NCBI RefSeq assembly: GCF_021155775.2
Contig: NC_060237.1
Coordinates: forward strand, 19,552,970 to 19,616,969
Length of the DNA: 64,000 nt
Reading direction: 5' to 3'
DNA from: Neodiprion pinetum
Taxonomy: Eukaryota > Arthropoda > Insecta > Hymenoptera > Diprionidae
Part shown: positions 1 through 13,800 of the stretch, one piece after another
How positions within the stretch are numbered: the stretch's first letter is position 1
How the letters are laid out: every line of letters starts with the position of its first letter
Made by a program: the position numbers and the translations under genes
Notes under the pieces: model-generated
Told to the model about the DNA's origin: nothing
Database searches by the model: none
The model's input: only the letters and a program-made list of their open reading frames with translations

Positions 1-922
1 AATAAAGCTAAAAATAGTGCCACCCTGATATTGTGCGTAGGTATGTAGATTTTTATATATTTTCGAACGCATGCGAGAATATATCCCTTGTTAATTTTAG
101 CTGATGAAACTCATCATTCGAAGAATAAAAGTATAGATAGAGACCTTCGAGTTAAGATGTGTTATAAGCTTGGAGTAAAGGCGATATGTATACATGAAAA
201 AATTTATTCATCTCAAACACGTTTTCAAATATTTTCCCTTCGAATTATAATCAGGCTTATTTGTTTTTCAAAGAATTTATTATGTTCAGTCCCTTCGGCG
301 AATAATTAATCTCGATAAAAGCGGTATTTATACGCGTGATCCGAGCTTCGTGTATACAAACTCGTTTGGTTCCGCAAAAGTTACGCCGCCAATTCCATGT
401 AACTTAATCAACTTGTATAGATAAGATTCGGTTTTAATTTTGGAGAAAAATATACTCGTCACGTAATGATGCAAATTGACAATTACCATAATTGCAGATT
501 TATTTTTGTATGGGGATCCCAGTCGAGAGTTTTTATCGCAAAATCAGCGCCTATGGTAATCTTGTAATTCGATGAGAATTTCCCTGGAAGAATAAGGAGA
601 AGATGAGAAAAAAAAATATGTGAAATAGGATGAGAGAGAAAAAAAAATGGTGAAGATAATAAATAAATTTATGAGTGACTCGTGAATCGTGAGAATGAGA
701 ATATTTATTCAAATCCATGCAAATCTCGCACAAAGATGCGGGCGCATTCATGCCGACATATAACCCTTACATTACAGGTTCAGAAGTTACACCCGCTCAC
801 CATAGGGCAGCTTTTTCCTACTAGTTTATGCATTATAAGCCACTTTAGAGCCGCGGATCGTCTCGAGAAGACGCCAGATTATCACTCGCGATTTTTATAA
901 GCCGGTAATTGTAAACCAAATC

Positions 923-945
923 TTATATATATATACTTGTGTGTG

Positions 946-976
<31 letters not shown>
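923..976. repeat. TA/TG microsatellite
   Basis: A run of alternating TA with a short GTGTGTGT interruption. It is simple sequence with no coding content. The reading frames that cross it on the minus strand consist of Tyr-Ile repeats and are artefacts. Confidence 0.9.
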
Positions 977-1530
977 CTATATAAGGGTACAAAAAAAGTA
1001 AGGAAAAAGCGAAAAGTCTAGCGTTAAAAGTGAAGAAATTTATAAATAAAATCAGAAAGCTTTGGTGGAGAATTACATAAAAAATTGCACTGGATGATTT
1101 AAGAGCGTCGTGCGGAAAATTTGAAAAAGAAAATATAAATAGTGCCAAAATTTGTGTGCACAAGAAAGAAACAAAAAATTACAAGGTTTTTCATGACGGT
1201 CAGGAGCTTGAAAATTTATAATGATTTTCAGAAAGATATAAAAAGCAAAATGTGAACAAAAAATGATGAAAGACGTAACCAAAATCGTACGTAATGTGAA
1301 TCATCCGTGTGATTCAGTTTCCATTGTGATTATGTATCCCCAAAACTCTGTCTAATACACCCACGTAAGTATACAGTGTAACTCTTAAACCGGCTACACT
1401 TCAGTAGGCTAAAGAAACGGAACTTTCTCAGTCGAAACTCGAGCTATAAATGGTCTTTGGTGAAGAGACGGATTTTATTTCACCGCGAAGCATCGTTTCT
1501 CCTCGAAAGTTACGTACATTTAATGTATAC

Positions 1531-2926
1531 GGGCTATTCCGCGTCAACCGGATCAGTCATCTCTCAGATATTTTTTTAATTTGGCATGTGGATTGTGTGG
1601 GACGAGTTAGATTTTTGTGCCAAAGCGCGAATCTCATAATGCAAAATTCGATTTTTTATTAACAATAACAAATTAGACTCCCATTTTTTTCAAAAATTCA
1701 TAACTTCGGCAAAAAATTAGATACAATATATTTTTTTTTTTCAAATTACGCGGAAAGCTCCATAGAATTTAAAAAAAAATACGAAATGGTAAAAACAAGT
1801 TGTTATCAATTGTTTATTTAACAATTAATTTTTCAAAGATTTTCAAAACAGTGACTGACACGATCAAAAAATTTTTTTTAAATTCTGACATGTTCCTTGA
1901 ACTGTACTACAACCTGTGAATTAATTCCAGAGGGGTGTTTTTCTTCGTTTTCGAGTAAAAAATCATTAAAGGTGTCGATGCGCATGAAATTGCGGCCCGC
2001 CGAGTCTCTACGTAATGGCGGGCGGCCGGTTGCCGTCCACCGCTACACCGCGGTGGCGTCGCAGCGTTATTTTAGAGTCATTTTCACGATGTAGGACATG
2101 ATTGAAGAATCTGAAAAAAATACTGTACCTTCACAAGGCCTGCTCAAAGCGATAAGTGAAGTTTCAAGAATGTGTTTTTATTTTAAAATAAGTAGCAAGT
2201 TATGTAATTATTATCATTTATGTGCACTCTCATGGTGTGTAACCGTTATTTTGAATCTCTGTAATAAAAAAACGGTGAAAAACACATTCCTGAAACTTCA
2301 CTTATCGCTTTGAGCAGGCCTTGTGAAGGTACAGTATTTTTTTCAGATTCTTCAATCATGTCCTACATCGTGAAAATGACTCTAAAATAACGCTGCGACG
2401 CCACCGCGGTGTAGCGGTGGACGGCAACCGGCCGCCCGCCATTACGTAGAGACTCGGCGGGCCGCAATTTCATGCGCATCGACACCTTTAATGATTTTTT
2501 ACTCGAAAACGAAGAAAAACACCCCTCTGGAATTAATTCACAGGTTGTAGTACAGTTCAAGGAACATGTCAGAATTTTAAAAAAATTTTTTGATCGTGTC
2601 AGTCACTGTTTTGAAAATCTTTGAAAAATTAATTGTTAAATAAACAATTGATAACAACTTGTTTTTACCATTTCGTATTTTTTTTTAAATTCTATGGAGC
2701 TTTCCGCGTAATTTGAAAAAAAAAAATATATTGTATCTAATTTTTTGCCGAAGTTATGAATTTTTGAAAAAAATGGGAGTCTAATTTGTTATTGTTAATA
2801 AAAAATCGAATTTTGCATTATGAGATTCGCGCTTTGGCACAAAAATCTAACTCGTCCCACACAATCCACATGCCAAATTAAAAAAATATCTGAGAGATGA
2901 CTGATCCGGTTGACGCGGAATAGCCC
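1531..2926. mobile_element. Fold-back (long inverted repeat) DNA transposon, non-autonomous
   Basis: The left arm (1531-2179) and right arm (2278-2926) are both 649 bp and are reverse complements with almost no differences; the one mismatch I saw is near the inner end. They surround a 98-bp unique loop. Both tips read GGGCTATTCC inwards, and the element is flanked by a direct ATAC (1527-1530 and 2927-2930), which looks like a 4-bp target-site duplication. No transposase frame is present. The only open frame is a 65-codon one mirrored in both arms, in a GC-rich part at about 1990-2060 and its mirror. A 4-bp duplication fits several DNA-transposon groups (Sola-type among them), but I cannot assign a family. 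The near-identity of the arms implies recent insertion or ongoing gene conversion. A transcript across it would fold into a 649-bp duplex. Confidence 0.88.
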
Positions 2927-3783
2927 ATACATATAAGGGATTATTTATATGTAGCGGTTTGTCACCATGTAAAGAAAATATACATATATCTACAAACGTC
3001 ATACATATACATAGGACATTTAATGACGACTCGACTTGCAGCTACACAACTCTGTCAATCAATTATTCAATATATACAGTTTGCATGCATATATTTATAC
3101 ATTGATGCAAATTTTTTCTCCAGATCGTCATTCGAAAATCTTTAAATTCGTCTAAAATTCTGTTCAAGAGAACAATAATTTTGAGATGCCTACCTTTTTA
3201 AATGGTTCTAATTGTTATTGTGCTTTACTTTTCGTACATGTTTATTTTATACCTGATGTTGAGAAATTTTGTATCCGTGTCTTAATATTTTCTCAATACG
3301 ACAAATGTACTGTGAATACACGGTAAATGTAGTATTATACAGTTGTATATTATAACATGTACAATTAAAAGGAACGGAACATATCTGTTGCTTTCAAAAA
3401 TGTATTTACTCAAAGTTTGACGTAAAAAATACGTATGGATCATGCTATTGGTACATTTACCAAATGAAATATCTTACAGTTCGGTATTAATTTCTATAAG
3501 CCATCGAGAATACTTTGCGGAAATATTATAAGAGTTTGGGTAGTAAAAATAGAAACATCATGCGACTGAATTCAAGAGCTCGAAAACTGATTAATAAAAA
3601 TAGATCAAACCCGCGATACGTAGGTAGAAATAAGTTTCGCTCTCTTTCCTAATTCCCTCTTTCCTTTCATTTTCTCAAGAAGTAATGACGCGTACGTGCG
3701 GACATCTGAACACACAATAAAGCATGCATTATTTTCATTCATGCAAGACTGTAATTATCGAAGTGGCTAAAGAAGAATATTAC

Positions 3784-5218
3784 CTTCGGTATATCTCCGG
3801 ACGATGGCTGTTTTACCTAAAAGTAATCGAAAACCGATACCTGATATGAATTATGTTTCAAAGTAAAATAACTAATTACGGGTTCGAAATTAGTAAATCT
3901 AGCATAACGATACAATAACAACTAGCCACTGTTTTACAACTTTAGAATTAGTTTGTAAAAATATCGGTTAGAAAATAAATTAACCTTTCTTTATTGAAGC
4001 TTTAATTACCGCATACTGCGTTTCTGTAATTTCGGAGACTATGGAATAGCGCGATTAATCCTGAAAGGGACGTTTCGTTACGCTAGCGTTACGAACTTCA
4101 ACCTTCTTATGTATTTACATGTATATCAGTTGTTGCGACTCAGTACACAGCAACTAATTATCGCCCGTTACCGAGATTATCGGAAAACACATACCAGCTT
4201 CATGGTGTAGAGAAAATAATAATACGAGTAAAACAGAAAGGGACAAACAGTCAGTAATTGGAATACGGTCACAGTAATTGGAGTAATTGAAATCTCCCGT
4301 TACCGTAAGCGTGTGAACAATTACCGCTGAAAGCGGATTATAATATGTTTAGTTCGAATGAGACGAATTAAAGAAAGTAGCCAGCTTCCGCCAGTACAAA
4401 AGTAAATATAAATAACCGTATTTCGACGGTTGCATCAGCCACAGAAATTAGATCGAAATTGAGGCTTTCAAGAGTTTTCACTTATCCAGTTGCTCGACAG
4501 AAAAGTTAAGGTAAAGAATCAGTAAAAAGTGTAAGTTAGAAGCTTGCAAAAGTGATCTTCAAATCACAAACGACAATCGATTTCTGACCAATCGTGTAAC
4601 GGATCCAACGCTAACAGGATTGGGTGAAAATTCATTGTCAAATTTTTCAAGAATTCGGCCCTCTGACTTTGAAAGGTGTGAATACAGTGGATAAACGTTT
4701 TTTTCTCCTCAAGATTCGAGTACGAACGATTGACGGAAAAAAGAACTGATCAAATTGTCGACATAATTGGTTAAAGACGCCAGTTACACTTTAAAGAATT
4801 TATTTTACAAGCGTCCGACGCAGGCAACAAGTACTGGGGATAACATTTGAACGTCGGCGGTAAGAGAAATGCAAAACAGCTGACGATCGGGTAGAAATGA
4901 CAAACGTTAAAACCGTTGATGATTCGAAATTTGAAAGCGTGGCGAAGATTAACTGGAAAATAATAAAGACGTTACGGTTCTTTCTCGAGATATAACTAAA
5001 CTCAATCAGATGTTTACAAGTGTTTATTCCTTGAAACCGGCACGAAAGGCATTTTGTATCGTAATATTCAAGATGCTTATCGCAATATTGCTGGAAACTT
5101 TTCTGAACTCACCAACGCCGTAATCACCGATGATCAGAAACTTGAAAAGTAACTCTTTTTGACCGAGGTTCGAAAGAGGAACGTCCGAGTCTCTTCTGAT
5201 CGTTCTCTGGCTGCTCAT
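3784..5218 (-). CDS. Rab-family small GTPase, 5' exons only (partial; runs off the left edge)
   Basis: Exon 1 (5113-5218) begins with ATG and encodes a short basic N-terminus followed by the first strand and P-loop start, FKFLIIGDYGVG. It ends in phase 1 at a GTGAGT donor. Exon 2 (3784-3816) is only 33 nt, lies between a TTTTAG acceptor and a GTAATA donor, and supplies the rest of the P-loop and helix 1, GKTAIVRRYTE. Together they give the G1 motif GxxxxGKT in correct phase. Rab GTPases cycle between GDP and GTP on membranes and recruit traffic effectors. The sequence around the P-loop reminds me most of the Rab32/38/29 group, but the switch regions, the G4/G5 motifs and the C-terminal cysteines that would decide this are not visible here. 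I found no further exon at positions 1-3783, so intron 2 is probably long and contains the fold-back element at 1531-2926. Confidence 0.8.
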
Positions 5219-7285
5219 TTTCCCAATTTTCGTTTCCCGATTTATTTCCCTCCGCGATTTATCAACCCGGTTCTGTATTTTAGGTTAGAAATCTATCCAC
5301 ACTCTCGACACTCTGGATCATTTCGCTTCGAATATTGTGATAAGCTCTGCTCTGGCTATCTCCTGACATGCAGCTGTATGCGAGCGCATTTATACACACA
5401 TTTACGTGAAAAGTAAACGTGTCAATTCTCTGTCTCGCCTTCAGTTTCATCGATAACAATTCGTTTCGAGTGTACGGGATATTTTCAACACTTGGAAACA
5501 GGTTGTATTTTGATTCAGATCGCGTCACAAGTTGTACCCAACTTTTTCCAACAGTACAATGCACCTCGGCAGTTAAAACGGAATTCGGATTCCGTCGTTT
5601 ATTTTCAAAGTATGATAAACACTAATTGTTGAGGTTCATTATGCCAGATTTGAGAACCTCTCTAGCTCGAAGCTGACACGATCTGGTGTCGAATTGAGAC
5701 ACTAGGATTCAAAGATGAATAATTAATAGTCTTATAATGCCGCGAAATCTTTGCACGGAATAAGCCGATGTTTAATCTGCGGCCACGTATTATTGAACCA
5801 GTTGAATAATCTATCGCTTATCCTTTGTCATATTGTTAGAAGAAAAAACCCACTTAAGAATCTTGTACAATGTACTGTATAAACAAATTGTTATAGATTA
5901 TAATTACATTTTAAAGTAACGATTTTACACATGCGCAGACAATGACAATTGACACTAAAATTTATAAGTCGATTTTCAACGAAAGGAGAACGGAGGAAAA
6001 GAAATGATTTATTTGAATACGTATTACCCATTTAAGATAATAGATAGACGGAAGAGAAAAAGGGACCGGATCGTGTCTTAAACCTTTCTTTCGGAAATTG
6101 ATAACGAAATTCTCATTTAAATAAATTTCGTGAACATTATCATTAAGTAAATCGACATGTCTCCTTAGTTGAAAAACATTTAAAATATGAATTCAGCCTA
6201 TTATGCGGAAAATAACGGCGGTGAATTCATCCGTTGAAGAGCAAAAGCATAAAAATTTCCGGATATAGAACAAAGTTGTTGAACTTGTCCTTATTTCTTT
6301 GTTTTCAAAATATTTAAGAATCTATCAAATTTAGTTTCTCCTGAAGTTACCATACACCTTGTGCAATAATACATTTAATATTCAGGAAACAGAACAGGCA
6401 TCAAAATTTAATTTCTCTTCCATGTTCTTCATAATTGCGATTATGCGACGAATAACACATTATTAACGTACTGTTTTCTCAATCAGATTGTGAGAAGAAA
6501 ATAATTTGGTCTCGATGCATATATAAGTTTGCACCCATCACAAATTCGTTACTCGGTAGCTTCACATCAAAACACCTAAATCATTTTTCCGAAAAGCTTT
6601 CTTCACAAACTGAACATTAATTCTCATCAATTTTATAAAGACACGTTGAATCATATTCACTAATCTTCAGAGTTAAAAGAATTCGATGGAAAACTTCACA
6701 ACTAACAGTTGTTTACAGATTTTTTGCGAAACCTCGATATGTTGTAGATTATTTACTGGTAAAACAAAAATTCAAGATTAACAACGGGAATTCACGGCGA
6801 TATAATTCGTGACTCAATAAACAAACTTCGATGTTAGTTGTTTATTATTTTCACACAAATAGTCAATTCGAATCCTGTGGAATTTCGTACGTATACATAA
6901 TATTTATATACTTTAACACTGAATGCTCATGTATTGAATTTAAGTATAATATTTTGAATAAGTCTGTTTATAATATAATACGGCACTTTTATGTAAGTAT
7001 CAATCGGATGAACAACGAAAAAATATAGTTTTGAACGGACATAGTATTTTACATATCAGAGTATATATGTATAATGTACATGTATCTATACGTGTTATGT
7101 ATATATGCATAATAAATAATTATTAATAAACAGCGCGATAGTTTTGTTAATGAATAGGAGATTCAAATTCTCTCTGTTCAAGTACACATCTTTCGAAAAT
7201 AGACATCCGTTATCAATAGCTTCTATTTCTGACGCGCTATTGCTCTTCGAGTATTTGTTACATATAATATATAAACAATACAACG

Positions 7286-7322
<37 letters not shown>

Positions 7323-7876
7323 GTATGTATATAATATATTTATATCTATACATATCTGCATATTTGTATTCACACATGCAATATATGTATAAATATTTTT
7401 TTATTCTCACATTAGAGGTGTATTTATATTCATACTATAGTCGACTCGTCAAATAAAACTTTTGTGTATATTTACTGTATATTTCATACTTATAATTCAT
7501 TTTTTATTATACAAGAGTTGTCAATGTCACGTGTTGTTGTCAAATATTTCAGTGATCTTGGAAACTGTAACAACATATTCGATAAAAGCAAACGATAAAT
7601 AAATAATCAAAACAGAAGTAATTGCGGAAAATAAATAGGAAATTGAACTGTTCAAACGAGATTAATCCTCTCTTATAAAACCCGTACATTTATTTGTTTT
7701 TTGTGTATTTTGTAATTTTTTTCTGACATGATGAACCAGAAGTGAAATAGTGAAAAAAAAAGAACGTTGACGAACGCGAGTTGCAGTTTTCGCAAAAAAT
7801 AGACAAAAGGCATTGATTGTACCAAGTGCTCTCAAAGACAAGTATCATAGGCGTAATCATATGTGCAAAAATATAT
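5219..7876. other. Intergenic region between Rab 5' end and Setd3 3' end
   Basis: No supportable gene. The part just right of 5218 must hold the Rab promoter. A TA microsatellite lies at about 7289-7330. On the Setd3 side, TTTATT at 7689-7694 is an AATAAA poly(A) signal on the minus strand, about 180 nt past the Setd3 stop. Open frames here are AT-rich noise. Confidence 0.6.
7289..7330. repeat. TA microsatellite
   Basis: An uninterrupted run of about 15 TA units flanked by TATG repeats. Simple sequence in intergenic DNA. Confidence 0.9.
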
Positions 7877-10800
7877 CTAAGCTTTGATCCACTGCTCCAC
7901 ATAATCCAGGGCACCGTGTAAAATTTGTTTCTCCGTTATTCTCAGTTGCAAGGCTAACTTTTTATGATGTGATAACGACGAGTTCATTATTTCCAGATCC
8001 TCCTGAAATGAAATCAATTAGCCTCGATTACGCGGTGATGCTTTCACATCTTAAGAGATGGATGCTGTTCTATACGTAATTATCTCAAACGTCACACTCA
8101 CTTGTAATTTAAAATGGAAATTATAAGACTTGCTTGAACAGTTAAAAAATCGTGAACGTATCATCGTGAAGCTGGATTGTTTTCGAATTGAATTCTAAAA
8201 ACACCCCAAATGTTTCGTAACCCGAGTCCAAATTCTCTTGATATTCCTAAATTCTTCAAACTACAAGTAGTTTCATAAAGGATTCCAGGCTGTCCAATTA
8301 TTTATAGTATTTAAATAGCTCGAAATACTACAATTTCGTATGTATTGATGGTGACAGAAATTAGTGAAATATTTCTTTACCGTAAATAGGGTAAAAACAA
8401 AATGTGAAACGCAGTGATATTTATTTTTCGAACAGAGCGGCTACTTTCAGTAACTATTTGCAAGTAAAAGTATCCTAAATCACTTTTAGTGAGTTGAGCG
8501 GAAGGCCTGTATTTACTTTGCACGGATGTGAAATTATCCGTTTTCAGTTGGTCTTGACACGCATGTAGGATTCAATCTTATGGTCAGTATACATATGGTA
8601 CAGTATAATGCATATAGTTATAATACATAACTAGCTCGTGATGATGTTGAAGAAAAATTTCGCGAATTTCAAATCAGTTATCCAAATAATAAAAAACCTG
8701 CCACTCGTATAAACAACCGAACCATCAAAGGAGTGCAGCAAAAATGTTAATTAGTAGGCGAGGAAATGATTTCATTGAATACTTGGTAATTTTTGACGCA
8801 CTGTGTATTTACATGATGTAAGATGAGATTGACGCCAGTTTTTTTCTTTTTTACGAAACAATAACATACGTTTTCTCTCCTTCTCACCTTCTTCAATCAA
8901 AACTTTGCCTTGAACAAACTGAAACTCAACAGCTCATCAATTCTCGACCAATATAGAATACGAGAATTTGAACGTACATTCATAACTTTCATAATTTCGA
9001 TCAATCTGCCAAAAAAAAGATTAAATTCCGGCGGTGAAAACAACGTTAAGAAAAAAAAAATAAGATGTACAACTCGTTAATTGAAAGTCTAGAAAAATTC
9101 CGGGTCTCCATGCTAACCGGACAGTTTCGCATAAACGTGTTCCGTATTTTTCCTTTATTGCGCAATTAATTATTCGCGTGAGTGGGCAAATCGAAAGAGG
9201 CTTTCTATCTCCTGAACATGAAAATAAAATAAACGCGAGGAACTGAACTCACACACGGACTAATTGTCGTTGTTATATTTACCTCCAGAGTCGTCGGATA
9301 ATTAGCGATCAGTAATTTTAATCTCGTTAGCATGAACCTTCGGACATTTTCTTCGATAACAGTTTCGAGGGCGCAATCGACATGCTTAAGGTCGAGAACC
9401 TTGTCGGACTGTAGCCAATGTTCGAGTTCCGGTTTCCGCATACTGAAAACTCTCAGAAAGGCCAACAGGTCGTCGGAAATTGGTTCCATGCCTGGTTTCA
9501 ACAGAAACTCATCGTTCGACGGAAGTGCCAACTTAGCAAGAAGCTCGACTCGTTCCTTTTGCAACGCGTCAGCCTTACTTATACCAAGACGCAGCTTAAA
9601 TCCATCCTGAAATAGGGTTTGATCGATCAGAATTTAACTTTTCATCAATTTTCGCCTCGGCATTCGAATTATAAATAAGAAATATCGACACGCGTAGAAG
9701 AAAGGAAAGTTACCGCACCTGCTTGTTGTCGATACTGACAAATCCCGAATGAACGAAAAAGTCGGAATTAGTTCTCGCCCCGTATGCGATGAATATTTGT
9801 TCTCCAGCTTCGAAGTTTCTCATCGCGAAGCATTCACATTTATCCGAAATCCTGTTGAAGTCGGTGGTTATCTATAAAAGGAAAATAAGCGGTTGAAATG
9901 GTCGATTTTGTTTCTCGATTTTTATACTGATTTCCCAACATTTTCAGGAAATTCAATTTTCGTTTCACAAAACATGAAAGGAGACGAAAATTCAGACTTC
10001 GAAATTCTATACCTCAGACTGTATATGACTGAATTTGTACAGTGAAAATGAATAAAATAATGTTTGTATTTCTCTGAGGTATACAATGAATGTATTACCT
10101 TTCCTTCCTCGTGATTGCACATATCCCACATCGGTATCAGTCCGTAAATCATTTTTGATCCATCTTCATTGGGTATTCGATTTTGTCTTGTCATAACGGT
10201 AGAAACTGCCCAGCTAAGAAAATAGCGTGTAACATTCAGGAATGATAAAATCTCCAAATAAATTCCCGTACAGGGAAATACATTTTTTTTTTTGGTATGC
10301 GTTGCCCGAGTAACATATTAAGAGACATAAGATAGTCTGGTATACGTACAATATACATATGTATATTTACAAAATGTAAACAATAAAACTATAATATAAT
10401 ACGAATCGGACACGCTGAACGCGATGGCAATTTTGTTATTTATTTGTTCAACAAGTGGAACAAACTCGTTTATAAACTGAGAATAGGTTACGACGCGCAT
10501 ATCGTTGTATATACACACATTATACGTGAACACATAACATATACACGTATGCATAGGTATACGTTATTTACCATATGTCCGCAGACTTTCTATTCATTTC
10601 TCTATTTGTCCGCGAACCGACCAAAAAAAATCGGTCAATTTATGAATTGCCGGAGGCGAGAGCCGCGCGATGCAGATACAGAATGAACCTGACCCAGAAA
10701 TACCGGCGCGGACGTTAAGCGGCAAAAACGATATTTGTAAAAACCTCAGTCATTGTTCGTAACGACGCACTGCACTTCATTTTTCTATTGCGTGGCGTAG

Positions 10801-13800
10801 GAAAAAGAAAAATGGTAATGGAAAATTTTAAAAAGATAAAAAGTATTATTAACTTCTTATTGCACACACACACATATATATATATACACATATATATACA
10901 TATATAAACAAAAAAAAATGCATTTATTCGCGTAAGCCATTGATTCAAAATAGTGGGCTATTTGAACGACTCGTAATAATTTAACCGCAAATTTTCTGCG
11001 TTAATTCAACGATTCATATTTCATCGTCAAACGACGTAATCGCGCTTAATAATAATTGAAATGTATTATTCTGGGATAATTTTGTTAATGTAAAAAAAAT
11101 TACCGGATGACTCGAGTATAATTCTACAGTACCTAGACAAGACGTTTAAAAAGTATAACGATGCTGTCGTTAGTCAAGTTAAATTTGATGCAACGTTTAT
11201 TTTTTTACGGTTTTTTCCGTTCCGGGTTCAAACACACTTCCCTAATTCGTCTATTTTTTAAATTCAAACACGCATCACGATATTGAAGAGAAAATGTGTT
11301 TCTAATGTCTTCTATATACCTAGATTTGAAAGTTTACCTTTGCAGTGTACCTATCGTTTTGAACAATGACGAGGATGATTAGTACCCCGGATAGACGAGT
11401 TTTGAATCATCCTCTACATTGCGAAGAGCGGGTACGCAAGAAAGTTTCAAGTGTGAAAGTACACATCTTTCAATCGCAAGCCAACCCGCGAATGAAACTT
11501 TCTGCCTACACGAAGCTTGGGAATTTATAAAGCTAGAGCTTAGTATAATCGCAAACTCAGGCAAGTATGTACTACCAAATGTACTAATCGAGAGTTGGGC
11601 AAACTCCCCGAGGCAATTCTAAATGCAAGTCGGGCGTTTAATCGTAAGAAGAAGATCAGCCAAATTATCATGGAAAGATCACCTTAGCAGAAAATCTTAT
11701 TTACGTTGTATATAGTTGAGTATAATTTACTGTATACATATGAAGTGTTTACTTGGATAATTAATTCCAGAAACTACATAGCAGCGTGGATAACTCGAGT
11801 GAAGATAGCCGCACGACGCTCGTTTAAAAGGCAGTATATTATTGAAGATATCCGCTCGATCCCATATTTTAATATACGTATATAGGTATACGGGTATTAT
11901 AATACGGATGCGACTGATGCACTTTCTACGAACGAGATGCGGAAGCTGGTTTTGCACCGATGGTGCAGCTGTCTCTTTCGGCATCTGGTTTCGCGCTCAC
12001 GATCAGCCGGCACTGATACGTGTATTCGTTGCGCACTGAGAAAAATTTCATTATACTTATCGTTGATAAAAAATCCTTGTAAAACGGGTATTGTTTTGAA
12101 TACAATAAAGTATAGAATTACAACAAGATCTGACACAGTTCGACGCTACGTTTTCTGGTTATTGCTAGATTCAATCTCTTTGTATAAAGTTTACCAAAGA
12201 TTTTACGTTAATTAATATGTCAACATCGGTATATATTCTTGCACCAGCATCAAACTGTACATTTTTTACGCACGATTGTATTTTTCAGTCAGAAGTTAAA
12301 AATTATAATTGCTAAGGACTTTACATACTAACCATAGTTAGAAATTTCTCGTGGTGTATGTGAAATAAAATAACCTCAACAATTTACCCTCGCGAAATAG
12401 GGTGGAAAAAAAAAAAATAAAAAAATAAAAAAAATGATCTATCGATCCGATCACGGATTAGAAAAAGGTGGGATCGTATATCGAGTCACTACTCACTAGA
12501 GATAGACGAATTAAAAAACAAATACTATTAAATTGCCTTGATTGTAGGAATATCTTCTTCCACTCCTGACTCTATATTTGCAGAAAAAACTTGTACAAAA
12601 ATTATAAAATACGTTGACAAGAAACGTAGAAACTCGAACGTGATTAGCGGGGATTTGTATACGTATAATCCTGTTTATACGAGTGCATGTGAATTACATA
12701 TAACAGAATCATCGCGTAAGTTTCTGAAAAAAGTTTCGGCAAAAAAATGTTGAATAACAAATAAAGATGTATACAGGAATTCCGTGATTATCCGAATATA
12801 TAATATACGTATAAATTCAGCACTCAAGTTTCGTTCCTTAAACACCAACGTTTGTTTTTTTTTTTCTATCATTTATATTTGTTCAACTTTATTTTTAATA
12901 CTTCTATAGCCCTATAAGATGAAGGACACGACGCGTCGCGTCACGAGACGCGAGGGAACGTACGAGAGAGCGAAAAATATTCTCTAGGAACTTATAGAAG
13001 ACGAATTAAGTTTCACCGACTTACTTACGCCAGGTGTAAGAGAAAACAGCTTCAGTCTTCGCCAAGACTTTACACGGTGAGCAATCGATGGGATAAATTT
13101 TTTTTTTTATGTATTTTATTACAAGTGTATACGCGCTGAATAAAGTTTACTAATTAATAATTACATCGGATAAATCGTCAAGGCAATCAAACGATTGACG
13201 AAAATAATCAACACAATTATAAAACAAAAAGACTGATTAAAAGGTGTAATCTCGGTGCGTAGTAAATTTTATTATTTCGGCAGCGTAAAATTTTTTAAAT
13301 ATCAATTTTCGTATATTATCGAATGGTGATTTTGGAAAAGATAAACGTTGCAACGGTGAACAATAAAATTTTACGAGCTGTCGTTGCTTAGAATATTTTT
13401 ATTCAAATTCAGCGTGAAAGGTGAATAAATTGAAGTAAAAGAAAACTTAATCATGACGTGACGAAACGTCGTCCGCATCCAAATGTGTCGTTGTAAAGAT
13501 GTTTGTATATAAACTGCGTATCGAGGAAACGAATTTCAGCGAGAATTGAACAACTAAAAGTAAACTTCAATGAAACTTGACGATTTTTTAGCTGTGTTAA
13601 ACAGAAAAAATGTAATATTCATAATTTTACTTTTGTTTGTCGTCTATATTCACGTGTTTCTAAAACCGGTGAGAGGAAACAGCGATAAACAATATTACAA
13701 CGAATTTCGCGTGTTATATTAAAAAAAAAAAAAAAACACGAAGAAGGTTCGAGAAAAATAAGAAAAAAAAACTTGTTCGACGCATCTGCAAGAAAATTGC

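Noticed and set aside
1897..2560. Two identical 65-codon frames, one on each strand
   Set aside because: They are the same sequence in the two arms of the fold-back element. No start context, no homology; they follow from the palindrome.
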